A model generated the notes under the pieces. It ran no database searches. It had not been told where the DNA came from and was given only the letters and a program-made list of their open reading frames with translations. The translations under genes were made by a program, and so were the position numbers. From NCBI GenBank assembly GCA_016716715.1, contig JADJVE010000007.1:1-64000 (forward strand): 64,000 bases of DNA. The letters are read 5' to 3'. Shown in pieces: positions 31,195 to 39,065 of the stretch (the stretch's first letter is position 1; every line of letters begins with the position of its first letter). This stretch comes from Acidobacteriota bacterium. GTDB lineage: Bacteria > Acidobacteriota > Thermoanaerobaculia > UBA5066.

Positions 31195-31710
31195 CTAGTC
31201 GCTGCAAGGGGATCGCGTGAAGGGTACAGAAGGCGACTCGGGCCCGTTATTTGGCCAGGGAGTAAAGGTCTCCCAGCAAGCACGGCACAGGGCCTCGTAA
31301 GAGAAGTCATAGAGCGTGTGTACAGGGCTGTTGCGCAGATCGGCAATACAGGTTTGTCGAATCCACTCGGACGTGTTGATACCGGGGGCGTAAGAGAAGC
31401 CGAATGTAGGCTCGCCCGGGCACTGTGTCGGCGGGAACGTGAGTAGGCCTCTGAGGTCGGCGACGAGGCACCTCAGGCGAGTCGCATCGTCGGGCAAGAG
31501 CGTGCCTTCATACAGACCATCGGGAATGCGCCAGTGGTGGGTTGTGCCTAACCTCACCCTTCCAGAAATCAGGATCGTTACATCGAACGCGGGCCCGTTA
31601 CGATCGAACTGGTTGATAACGATGTGGCGGAGCGGGCAAGGCTGGGGCGAAGACGAGGGTGCCGAGCTCATGAGTGCGGCAGAGAGAATGAGATACGCGT
31701 TGAGGAACAT
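31195..31710 (-). CDS. cassette-encoded secreted protein of unknown function
   Basis: 171 residues with signal peptide NAYLILSAALMSSAPSS. Six or more cysteines (for example CPLRH, RLRCLVADL, TQCPG, RQTCIADL, ALCRACW) suggest a disulfide-stabilised exported domain. No family recognised. Codon use is less GC-biased than the chromosome around it. It lies between attC1 and attC2 and is a typical single-gene cassette. Confidence 0.65.
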   Translation of the reverse strand: MFLNAYLILSAALMSSAPSSSPQPCPLRHIVINQFDRNGPAFDVTILISGRVRLGTTHHWRIPDGLYEGTLLPDDATRLRCLVADLRGLLTFPPTQCPGEPTFGFSYAPGINTSEWIRQTCIADLRNSPVHTLYDFSYEALCRACWETFTPWPNNGPESPSVPFTRSPCSD

Positions 31711-31727
31711 TCTGGGGGTCTCTTGGC

Positions 31728-31808
31728 GCCTAACGATATCGAGTTCAGCGGCGAAGAGGAAGGAGCGCGAGCGACTGACGATGAGTCCGCTGCAATGAGG
31801 TGTTAGGC
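31728..31808 (-). repeat. attC site 1 (complete)
   Basis: 81 bases bounded by GCCTAAC and GTTAGGC, the consensus R'' and R' core sites. Inner arms TTCAGCGG and TCCGCTGCAA form the second simple-site pair, with a purine-rich variable centre. Orientation (array reading right to left) follows from the genes on either side. Confidence 0.85.
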
Positions 31809-31869
31809 CGCTCCTGGCCGGGTGTGCCGCCCGGGAGGCTACTAGGCTCCCGCGCTACCGAGCGCGAGC

Positions 31870-32214
31870 CTATTGACGGAGGGCACGAAGCCACTCGCCT
31901 GATAGGACGAAGCGTGGAAACGTGACCCACTGCTCCAGGAAAATGCGAGAGATGGCATTTGTGGGGCCCGTGAAGGGCTCGGGTGGAACCTGCTCTTGTT
32001 TGTGGCCGCGCCCCTGCAGGGCCACTGAGACGACCATGATGACAAGGGAGACGGCTCCTAGAAACCATGAGCGTGAAAGGAGTGCCACCACAAGGCTGAC
32101 GTTCCCGAGGAGAAAGAGCGGCACTACGACGATGTGAATTAGGAGATTGGTATGCGAGCGGTGAACACGGGGATAGCCAGCCCACTGCCAACGAAGCAAC
32201 TCCGTGACGCCCAT
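31870..32214 (-). CDS. cassette-encoded Mpo1/DUF962-like membrane protein
   Basis: 114 residues. RVHRSHTNLLIHIVVVPLF, two hydrophobic segments, then QGRGHKQEQVPP and FLEQWVTFPRFVLSGEW resemble the DUF962/Mpo1 arrangement (H..N..IH near the N-terminus, GHxxxE in the middle). Mpo1 is an Fe-dependent dioxygenase acting on 2-hydroxy fatty acids; bacterial members are uncharacterised. Located between the attC remnant and attC1. The family call is tentative. Confidence 0.55.
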   Translation of the reverse strand: MGVTELLRWQWAGYPRVHRSHTNLLIHIVVVPLFLLGNVSLVVALLSRSWFLGAVSLVIMVVSVALQGRGHKQEQVPPEPFTGPTNAISRIFLEQWVTFPRFVLSGEWLRALRQ

Positions 32215-32233
32215 ACCCCTCCAGCTCTTAGCG

Positions 32234-32253
32234 GCCTAACTAGTATTAGACGG
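32234..32253 (-). repeat. collapsed attC remnant
   Basis: GCCTAAC followed at once by TAGTATTAGACGGC: the core halves CTAA/TTAG form a dyad with almost no interior. On the minus strand the GTTAGGC core stands just upstream of the Mpo1-like gene. It probably marks the proximal end of the array after an internal deletion. Confidence 0.45.
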
Positions 32254-32270
32254 CAACCGGGTATCCATAT

Positions 32271-32717
32271 CTAGTGACGTTTCCACGGTTTTCGCCCGGA
32301 TGTATGTGCAGGTAGTGATATTTCTGTCTCCATATCTGTAGACTTTTTAGGGGTATGCGGACCGAGGAACGCGATGCGGGTGGGCTCGATCCCGAGGCCT
32401 AGCGCCCGGTCGTACCGCATGCGCCAGCGCGCAGCCTTCGGCACCCACTTCCCGCCCACGGCCCGGATCTTCTCCCTGAGATCCGCCTCCCACGATTTCA
32501 CGTCGACGTGTACGTTCCGCCTTGGCGAGACCTTCCACGGAGCCGTGGCCACGACGATCTCGACGGTGGTGAAGCGGGTCGGGGGCGTGTCGCTGTAGCG
32601 ATAGCGGACCGAGATCAGGCGGTCGCCGTAGTCGCGAACGAGCTTGGCCGTTCCCCGGGTGCCCGGCCGCATCGTGCAGCCGACGGCGCTGTCGAAAATG
32701 CTGTCGAACTGGCCCAT
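32271..32717 (-). CDS. conserved-looking protein of unknown function
   Basis: 148 residues from ATG 32717 (GGGGAGG upstream). LVRDYGDRLISVRYRYS and KTVEIVV-like TTVEIVVATAPW suggest a small beta-rich domain; WEADLREKIRAVGGKWVPKAARWRMRYDRAL looks like a DNA- or RNA-contact helix with many basic residues. No family is recognised. Fifteen bases after the NlpE-like gene stop, so probably co-transcribed; its end is about 20 bases from the cassette array. Confidence 0.6.
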   Translation of the reverse strand: MGQFDSIFDSAVGCTMRPGTRGTAKLVRDYGDRLISVRYRYSDTPPTRFTTVEIVVATAPWKVSPRRNVHVDVKSWEADLREKIRAVGGKWVPKAARWRMRYDRALGLGIEPTRIAFLGPHTPKKSTDMETEISLPAHTSGRKPWKRH

Positions 32718-32732
32718 GTCGCCTCCCCGCCG

Positions 32733-33467
32733 TCAGCGCCCCTTGCACCACTCGTCCGGCAACGCCTTGATGAAGCGCGTCACGACGACGGTTCGCTCGG
32801 CGCCGTCACCCTCCATCTTCGGGCGGTCGAGGATCGAGCCCTCGAACGTGACGTAGAGCTTCGCGCCGGGCTCCTTCACGGTTTTCCGGTAGCCCCTCTC
32901 CATCGCGACGAAGTCGGCTTCCATCGCGACGGGGTAGCACCGCGAGGTGCGGCACTCGGTGAAACGTGCGGCGTCCGCCATGTACGTCATCTCGCCGGCG
33001 AGATTCAGCGTGAGGTCGGCGGGCCGCAGGGTGCCATCGCTCTTCAGGGCGTAGGGGAGGCTCGACACGATTGGCCTGCCATCGATGTCCAGCGCGCGGA
33101 GCGTGTCCGGGCCCGTGATCTCGACCTGCAGCGGCATCTCGCCGCCACGCGAGAGGACGAGTGCCTTGCGCTCTTTCTCAATACGCCACGTCCCGATCTC
33201 GTCGCGAACGGCGCTGCGGCCGAGCCATTCGCGGTGCAGGTGGAAGACGCCGTCCGGCCAGACGTCGAGGTGCCAGCGGACCGCCTCGCAGTCGGCGCAG
33301 GGGAGATCCCCGGTGAACGTGGCCGGCAGGTGCAGGCCGTGGGGGGCTGCGGGCGTGGGCGGCCCCCCCGCGTGCGCGGCGCGGAGCAGCGGCGCGGCGA
33401 GGAGAAGCGTCGCGACCACCCCGCATGCCGAAAGCGCGCGCCGCGCCGGCGTTCTCCTAGAATCCAT
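32733..33467 (-). CDS. NlpE N-terminal-domain-like exported protein
   Basis: 244 residues with a signal peptide (GVVATLLLAAPLLRAAHA). ATFTGDLPCADCEAVRWHLDVWPDGVFHL carries the CxxC-containing NlpE/copper-resistance motif, followed by GTWRIEKERKALVLS typical of the domain. The C-terminal half (MTYMADAARFTECRTSRCYPV) is specific to this protein. NlpE senses surface contact and copper in enterics; here only an envelope role can be inferred. Confidence 0.75.
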   Translation of the reverse strand: MDSRRTPARRALSACGVVATLLLAAPLLRAAHAGGPPTPAAPHGLHLPATFTGDLPCADCEAVRWHLDVWPDGVFHLHREWLGRSAVRDEIGTWRIEKERKALVLSRGGEMPLQVEITGPDTLRALDIDGRPIVSSLPYALKSDGTLRPADLTLNLAGEMTYMADAARFTECRTSRCYPVAMEADFVAMERGYRKTVKEPGAKLYVTFEGSILDRPKMEGDGAERTVVVTRFIKALPDEWCKGR

Positions 33468-33562
33468 CCGTCACCTCACGAGGGAGCCCGGGGCTTCGTT
33501 CGAAAAACCATACCAGACGGGTGAACGGGCCGTCATCGCGCGTTCGCCGGAGGGGAACGAAC

Positions 33563-34312
33563 ATGACGAGGACGCTTCTCTGTGCTCTTCTGCTCGCGAC
33601 GGTCCCGGCGGCAGCCGCGGATGCGCCCGGCCTGAAGGGCAGCTGGGTGCTTTCCGGCCTGGCCGGGCAGACGCTCGTGACCGGCTCCACGGTGACCCTG
33701 CGCTTCGACGGCACGCGCGCCCTGGGCAGCGACGGTTGCAACCGCTACACGGCTCCGTACACGGCGTCGGCCGGCGCGCTCAAGGTCGGCCCCAGCGCCG
33801 CGTCCACGCGGAAGGCGTGCCCGCAGGACCTGATGGACCAGGCCTCGGCGTTCCTGGGCGCGCTCACGCGCGCGAACGCGTATCGAGTCGAGTCCGGGCG
33901 GCTGCAGCTCACGGCGGACGGAGCCGTCCTCGCGACGTTCGCGCCCCAGCCGCGGTCGCTCGCCGGCACCTCGTGGCGGGTGACCGGGTACGACAACGGC
34001 AAGCAGGTCTTCACGAGCGTCCTCGCCGGGTCGAACCTGACGATGGAGTTTTCCGCCGACGGCAAGGCCGCCGGCTCGGCCGGCTGCAACCCCTACAGCG
34101 TCCCGTACAAGGCGGAGGGGGAAAAGCTCTCCCTCGGGCCCGCCGTCACGACACGGAAGATGTGCGCCGAACCCGAGCGCGTCATGGAGCAGGAGCAGCT
34201 GTTCCTGAGGGCGCTCGAGACGGTGGCCTCCGCGCGCGTGGAAGGCGACCGCCTCGAGCTGCGCACGGCGGACGGCGCGCTGGCGGTGACGGCGATGAAA
34301 TCCTCCAAGTAG
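33563..34312 (+). CDS. exported protein with two META (HslJ-like) domains
   Basis: 249 residues from ATG 33563 with AGGGGAACG upstream and signal peptide LLCALLLATVPAAAA. Two tandem META repeats: LKGSWVLSGLAG ... LGSDGCNRYTAPY ... TRKACP, and LAGTSWRVTGYDNG ... AGSAGCNPYSVPY ... TRKMCA. Each has the GCNxY and (T)RKxC motifs. META domains occur in HslJ and secreted envelope proteins of unclear function. Confidence 0.88.
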   Translation: MTRTLLCALLLATVPAAAADAPGLKGSWVLSGLAGQTLVTGSTVTLRFDGTRALGSDGCNRYTAPYTASAGALKVGPSAASTRKACPQDLMDQASAFLGALTRANAYRVESGRLQLTADGAVLATFAPQPRSLAGTSWRVTGYDNGKQVFTSVLAGSNLTMEFSADGKAAGSAGCNPYSVPYKAEGEKLSLGPAVTTRKMCAEPERVMEQEQLFLRALETVASARVEGDRLELRTADGALAVTAMKSSK

Positions 34313-34341
34313 CGAGGCGAGCCCAAACGGCCTGGTCCCTA

Positions 34342-35610
34342 TCAGGGAAGGCGGGTTCGCCCTGGTATCGGGGGCTCGGCCGGCCGAAGGCATTTCCGCA
34401 GGCTCGCGTCGAATGCCGCACCCATCGCGTCCATGGACAAGTGGGCTTCCACGAGGCGCCGGGCGTTTGCCGCGACACGCGCGCGGAAGGGCTCGTCCGC
34501 GAGCACGCCTCGCAGGGCCTGAACGACGGAGTCGGTGCGATGGACGTCGTAAGCGGCGCACGTTTCTCCCGGCCTGATCAATCGGGCGGACGGTGCGGCC
34601 GCCGAACTCGCGACCGGCAGCCCCGCTGCGAATGCTTCCATGAGAACGAGGGCCACCGGGTCGTCGAAAACAGAGTGAAAGAAAAGGGCGTCGTGCCGGG
34701 CGTATTCCGTTGCGAGCGCCGCCCTCGGAACCGGTCCGCGCAGCGTCACGACGTCGTCCAGGCCGAGTTCGCGGACCAGCTTCTCGATCAGCGTCCGGTA
34801 GGCCGGCGAACCCTGCGCGGCGATCGCGGTCACCGTCGCGCCCGGCAGGAGCTCGCGGAGCGCCGGCAGCGCCTGCAGGAGGAGGTGCAGGCCCTTCTCG
34901 GGTGACAGCCGGCCCACCCAGAGGATGCGGTTGCCGCCCGGCGCCGGCCGCGGCTCGGCCGGAGGCAGTGGGACGCCGAAGTAGATCGTCTCGGCGCGGG
35001 CATCGGGGAAACCGGCGCGCACCGCCTCGGCGCGCCACCCCTTGCTCGCGAAGATGGCCCGCGTGAGGCTGGCGGGCTTCACCGGGCGGAACATCCCGGG
35101 AGCGCGGCTCGCGCCGAGGTAGAGGGCCGCAAGGGCGCGGCCGGCCGCCCAGCCGGACCCGCGCAGCTCGTCGGCGAGCGCGCCCATGCTCACGACGACG
35201 AAGGGCCGCGCCTTGGCCGCCGCGAGGTCTCCTGCGAGCCGGCACAGGCCCGGGGGCGCGCCGTCGGCGTGCACCATCAGGACGTCGAAGTCCTCCGCGA
35301 GGATCTGACTCCCGGCGGCCTTCAGGTTGCGCGAGAGGGAAACGTAGTGCTCGCGGGGCATCGCGATGCGGGACATCAGCCGCCGCAGGCCGACGGGAAC
35401 GGAGTGGAACCAGGCGCGCAGAGCCGGCGAAAAGGCGTGACCGCGGCTGAGGCGCGAGTGGAGCTGCGGGCTCTCCCAGCCGTCCGCCGTCCGGACGCGC
35501 CACCCGCGCTCCTCGAGGAGCGTCCGGATCTCCTCGACCACGAGGCTCTGCCCGCCGACGATGCCCGGGTCGGCGGGGACCGCGAGCATCAACAGGCGGG
35601 GCGGGGTCAC
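34342..35610 (-). CDS. GT4-type glycosyltransferase
   Basis: 422 residues from GTG 35610, which overlaps the BKACE stop (GTGA). GT-B fold: PGIVGGQSLVVEEIRTLLEERG at the N-terminus, a linker, then ILWVGRLSPEKGLHLLLQAL, VTLRGPVPRAALATEY and the EX7E-type region HSVFDDPVALVLMEAFAAGLP. It probably transfers a sugar from a nucleotide donor to a lipid-linked or surface glycan. Last gene of a run from 39019 that also holds a flippase and two acyltransferases. Confidence 0.9.
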   Translation of the reverse strand: MTPPRLLMLAVPADPGIVGGQSLVVEEIRTLLEERGWRVRTADGWESPQLHSRLSRGHAFSPALRAWFHSVPVGLRRLMSRIAMPREHYVSLSRNLKAAGSQILAEDFDVLMVHADGAPPGLCRLAGDLAAAKARPFVVVSMGALADELRGSGWAAGRALAALYLGASRAPGMFRPVKPASLTRAIFASKGWRAEAVRAGFPDARAETIYFGVPLPPAEPRPAPGGNRILWVGRLSPEKGLHLLLQALPALRELLPGATVTAIAAQGSPAYRTLIEKLVRELGLDDVVTLRGPVPRAALATEYARHDALFFHSVFDDPVALVLMEAFAAGLPVASSAAAPSARLIRPGETCAAYDVHRTDSVVQALRGVLADEPFRARVAANARRLVEAHLSMDAMGAAFDASLRKCLRPAEPPIPGRTRLP

Positions 35611-36458
35611 GGCGGCGTCAGGCCCATGAGGGCCCGGGCCTCGGCGAACGTCGCGAGGGGGCGCTCGGCCGCGCGCGCGAGGTTCGCGACACGCGCCACG
35701 AGCCGTTCGTTGGTTGCAGGGTCGCTCTTGCCCGCGTCCATGTAGAGGTTGTCCTCGAGGCCGGTGCGGACGTGCCCGCCGGCCAGGACACCGAGCGCGT
35801 TCATCGGGAACTGGAAGCGCCCGATGCCGGCGGCCGACCAGAACGCGCCCTGCGGCAGGCGCTCGACGAGGAGCGCGAGGTTGAGCGGCGTCGCGGCGAG
35901 CGTCCCGAGGGAGCCGAGAATCAGGTTGAAGACGAACGGGGGCTTCAGGACGCCGCGGCCGATCAGCACGCGCGCGTAGTCGAGCATGCCCGTGTCGAAG
36001 ACTTCCAGCTCGGGAACGATGCCGCGCTCCAGCATCTCACCGGCGAGCTGCTCGATCATCTGCGGCGAATTGACCGACGCCTGCTTTGGAAAGTTCATGG
36101 AGCCGAGCGTGAGCGAGGCCAGCTCGGGTTTCAGGCTGCCCTCGAGCGTGAGGGCGGCGCGTCGAGCCTCGAAGGTGTTGTGCGTGCGCCCGCTCGTCGT
36201 GACGCACACGATCGCTTCCGGCACGGCCTCCTTCAGGCGGGCTGCGATGTCCGAGAAGACGTCGGCGCGCGGCGAGGGGTCCTCGTTCGCCTCGCGTGCG
36301 TGCACGTGGAAGACGCGCGCGCCGGCCGCCGCGCCGCGGGCCGCGTCGGCGGCAATCTCCCCGGGCGTCAGCGGCACGTGCGGGCTGTCGGCGCGCCGGG
36401 GGACCATCCCGGTCAGCGCGAGGCCGATGACGAGCGGAGACTGCGCGGGCGGCCTCAC
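35607..36458 (-). CDS. BKACE-family beta-keto acid cleavage enzyme (DUF849)
   Basis: 283 residues from GTG 36458, overlapping the acyltransferase stop (GTGA). LVIGLALTGMVPRR, FHVHAREANEDPSP, VCVTTSGRTHNTFEARR, LASLTLGSMNFP, PELEVFDTGMLDYA and GHVRTGLEDNLY are BKACE landmarks; the HxH (FHVHAR) and ED residues bind zinc and substrate. The family condenses a beta-keto acid with acetyl-CoA to give acetoacetate plus a CoA ester, as in lysine fermentation or carnitine breakdown. Its embedding among glycan genes is unusual, so the substrate is open. Confidence 0.85.
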   Translation of the reverse strand: MRPPAQSPLVIGLALTGMVPRRADSPHVPLTPGEIAADAARGAAAGARVFHVHAREANEDPSPRADVFSDIAARLKEAVPEAIVCVTTSGRTHNTFEARRAALTLEGSLKPELASLTLGSMNFPKQASVNSPQMIEQLAGEMLERGIVPELEVFDTGMLDYARVLIGRGVLKPPFVFNLILGSLGTLAATPLNLALLVERLPQGAFWSAAGIGRFQFPMNALGVLAGGHVRTGLEDNLYMDAGKSDPATNERLVARVANLARAAERPLATFAEARALMGLTPP

Positions 36459-37099
36459 AGGCTCCTCACGCCGGACTTCGCGACGACCGCCGGAACTCCC
36501 GTCACGAGGACGCCCGGCGGCACAGGCTTCACGACGACGGCGCCCGCACCGACGACGGCGCCGGCGCCGATCGAGACGTGGTCGCGCACGACGGCGCCGA
36601 CGCCGACGTACGCCGCCTCGCCGACCGTCACGCCGCCCGCGATGTTCGCGCCCGGCCCGATCGTGCAGAACGGCTCGAGGCGCGCGTCGTGCCCGATGAG
36701 CGCCCCCCGGTTGACGATGACGTTCGGGCCGATGACGGAGCCCTGGGACACGATGACGCCCGCGTTGATCACGCAGCCGGCTTCGACGCGAGCGCGGCGC
36801 GAGATCACGGCGGACGGATGGACGATGGACGCGGGGAAGTGGCCGCGGGCGGTCATCGTCTCGACGAAAGTCCGGCGCTGGGTGCTCACGATGCCGGCCA
36901 CGATGGCGCACGCGCGAAGCGCGTCGGGCACGTCGTCCACCCAATGGACCGGCAGGCCGGCGTGGCTTGTTCCGGCCGCCGGTCGCTCGAGGCTGACGAC
37001 GAAGCCGAGCGGCTCGTAACCGCCCGCGGCCTCGGCGATGTCGAGCGTTTCCGTGGCGAAGGTGCCGCTGCCGAGGATCAGGAGCTTCTGAGGAGCCAT
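36455..37099 (-). CDS. NeuD/PglD-type sugar O- or N-acyltransferase
   Basis: 214 residues from ATG 37099 with AAGGA upstream; an in-frame TTG two codons earlier is possible. N-terminal Rossmann-like subdomain (LLILGSGTFATETLDIAEAAG), then left-handed beta-helix hexapeptide repeats (VINAGVIVSQGSVIGPNVIVN, AYVGVGAVVRDHVSIGAGAVV) with the catalytic His in LIGHDARLE. Such enzymes acetylate amino or sialic-acid-like sugars with acetyl-CoA. Confidence 0.88.
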   Translation of the reverse strand: MAPQKLLILGSGTFATETLDIAEAAGGYEPLGFVVSLERPAAGTSHAGLPVHWVDDVPDALRACAIVAGIVSTQRRTFVETMTARGHFPASIVHPSAVISRRARVEAGCVINAGVIVSQGSVIGPNVIVNRGALIGHDARLEPFCTIGPGANIAGGVTVGEAAYVGVGAVVRDHVSIGAGAVVGAGAVVVKPVPPGVLVTGVPAVVAKSGVRSL

Positions 37100-37130
37100 T
37101 GGCAAGGAGTCCTTTTCTTTCCGCCGGGAG

Positions 37131-37700
37131 TCAGGCGCGCGGCCGCGAAGGCCGCGCGGGCACGCCCGCGATTATCCAGTAGGGCTCGTGGAGACGCGTC
37201 ACGACCGCGCCGGCGCCGACGACGGTGCCCTCGGCGACGTCCGCCAGGACGACCGCGCCCGTGCCGATCCAGACGTCGTTTCCGATGCGGACCTGCACGG
37301 GTTCTCCGGGTTGCCGCGTCATGGGGATCCCGCCGCGCGCAATCCCGTGCTGCCGAGCCCCCTGCGCGACGTTCACGTTCGTGCCGAGCATCACGTCGTC
37401 GCCGATGTCGGCATTCATGAGAGCGCTGTACGGCCCGATCGTCACGTCGTTTCCGACGCCGGTCTCCGGCCGCCAGATGACCGCCATCCATCCGATGGAG
37501 AGGCCCCGGCCGCAGCGCCGGAGGGTACGGCGGTACCAGTGCCGCCGCAGCCAGATCCCCGGGGATCCGGGCGCGAGGGCGAGAACGCAGCTCCCGGTCT
37601 CGAAGCTCACGAGACGGAGGCGATAGAGGGCGACGAGCGCCAGGGCGGGGAGAGCGCAGGCAGCCTCGGCGGCGCGCGCGAGCGCGCGGCGCGACGTCAA
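37131..37700 (-). CDS. hexapeptide-repeat acyltransferase (WbbJ/serine acetyltransferase-like)
   Basis: 189 residues; TTG at 37700 overlaps the flippase stop (TTGA) and no better start is visible. After a hydrophobic N-terminus, hexapeptide turns TIGPYSALMNADIGDDVML, QVRIGNDVWIGTGAVVLADV and GTVVGAGAVVTR form a left-handed helix, with the terminal loop PYWIIAGVPARP typical of CoA-dependent polysaccharide acetyltransferases. Catalytic His is probably in GARQHG. Confidence 0.82.
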   Translation of the reverse strand: MTSRRALARAAEAACALPALALVALYRLRLVSFETGSCVLALAPGSPGIWLRRHWYRRTLRRCGRGLSIGWMAVIWRPETGVGNDVTIGPYSALMNADIGDDVMLGTNVNVAQGARQHGIARGGIPMTRQPGEPVQVRIGNDVWIGTGAVVLADVAEGTVVGAGAVVTRLHEPYWIIAGVPARPSRPRA

Positions 37701-39019
37701 GCTCCCGCTCCGGGAGCGGGGGCCCGGAGCGCGACCCACAGGGTCCGCCACTCGCTCGGGCGCGCGCTCGCAGTGGTCCAGATTCCCAGCGTGCGTCTTG
37801 CGAGGGCCACCATCAGCGCATTCTGGACGACGAAGCCCATCGCAACAGCGGATGCGGCGCCCGGGGCCCCGAACGGAGGGGTCAGGGCGAAGAGCAGGAT
37901 GAGCGTGAGGGCGCTCCCGAGGAGCGACGCCCGGAGGACACGCGCCTGGTGTCCCGACATCAGGAGCGTCGTCGCGGCGAGGCCGGAGAGAGAGTTGACG
38001 ACGTAGCCGCACGAGAGGATCAGCACGAGCGGGAGGCAGGCGCGGTAGGGTGCGCCGAAGAGGGCCGTCAGAAACCACGCGCCGCCGATCGCGAGAGCGA
38101 TGGCCCCGGTGGCTACGAGCGCCCCCGTGACGGTCGCAGCGCCGCGCACGAGGCGCTGCAGTCCGGGCAGATCGCCGCTTGCGTGGAGCGCCGCGGCGCG
38201 CGGCATGAGGAGCGTGCGCGCCATGGCATCGGGCTGGAGGAGGAGCATCGCGACGCGGCTCGCGATCCCGTACACGGCGACTTCGGCGCGGGGGCGAAAC
38301 GCGCCGAGGACCCAAAGGTCGGCCTGGCCGAGCACGAGCCAGAGGCCGGTATTGAGCCAGACCGCGCGCGATTCACGCCACCACCAGGAGAATGGAGACG
38401 GGGCGGTCGGCGCCGGCGTGAGATGCCGGCACAGAGCGAGGCGCCCATAAGCGGAAGCGCCGGCGAGTCCGAGGGCGAGCGCGGCGATTGCTCCCGGGAC
38501 GGCCAACGGAGGACGGAGGGCATCAAGGGCCCAGATCGCAGCGAGCCCGAGCCATCCGCCGAACAACTCGCTCAGGAGCGCCGCGGCCCGGAGATCACCG
38601 AACCCGCGCAGGAGCTCCGCGAGAAGACCTGAGACGGCCAGCGCAACGATCAAGCAGGCCGCCGCCATAGCCGCGGATATCTCGCCCGTTACGAGCGCGG
38701 CGGCCGCGAGGAATGCCGCGCTCGCCGCGAGGCCGCCGCGCAAGCCCCAACCGAGGGCCGCGTGAGCGAAGTCGCTCGCCTCGACGCTCCGCCCGTTGCG
38801 CCGGCTGACGGCGATGTGGCGCAGCGCGACCGGTCCCAGCCCGAACGAGGCCAGGACCCCCATGGCCGCGGCTGCGCTGGCCCAAAGAAAGTAGCTTCCG
38901 AGCTGGGGTGCGGGCAGGAGGTGCGCGAGCGTCGCATTCAGGGCGAGCGCCGAGAGCAGGGCCGACGCCCTGCCCAGCAGCACCCATCGGCTGTCCGTCA
39001 CCCAGGCGCGCACGGCCAT
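37697..39019 (-). CDS. polysaccharide flippase (Wzx/MOP superfamily)
   Basis: 440 residues from ATG 39019 with about 12-14 hydrophobic segments. The N-terminal GRASALLSALALNATLAHLLP, GSYFLWASAAAAMGVLASFGLGPVALRH and the internal FGDLRAAAL region are MOP-type features. It would move lipid-linked oligosaccharide across the inner membrane. First gene of the glycan block, 46 bases after the LivK-like gene. Confidence 0.85.
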   Translation of the reverse strand: MAVRAWVTDSRWVLLGRASALLSALALNATLAHLLPAPQLGSYFLWASAAAAMGVLASFGLGPVALRHIAVSRRNGRSVEASDFAHAALGWGLRGGLAASAAFLAAAALVTGEISAAMAAACLIVALAVSGLLAELLRGFGDLRAAALLSELFGGWLGLAAIWALDALRPPLAVPGAIAALALGLAGASAYGRLALCRHLTPAPTAPSPFSWWWRESRAVWLNTGLWLVLGQADLWVLGAFRPRAEVAVYGIASRVAMLLLQPDAMARTLLMPRAAALHASGDLPGLQRLVRGAATVTGALVATGAIALAIGGAWFLTALFGAPYRACLPLVLILSCGYVVNSLSGLAATTLLMSGHQARVLRASLLGSALTLILLFALTPPFGAPGAASAVAMGFVVQNALMVALARRTLGIWTTASARPSEWRTLWVALRAPAPGAGA

Positions 39020-39065
39020 CGTCTTCAGGTCGGCCGCGGCGGAGAATGGACGCCGCGGAGCGGCC

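Larger units (their letters stand above)
28973..32253 (-). mobile_element. integron-type gene-cassette array without integrase (CALIN-like)
   Basis: About 3.3 kb, visibly AT-richer than the flanks, with single small genes on one strand, each followed by an attC-type palindrome: remnant at 32234, Mpo1-like gene, attC1, secreted unknown, attC2 (split by an IS), VOC pseudogene, attC3. Three sites share TTGCAGCGGAC and the GTTAGGC/GTTGGGC core. No intI or attI is in the window. Confidence 0.7.
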
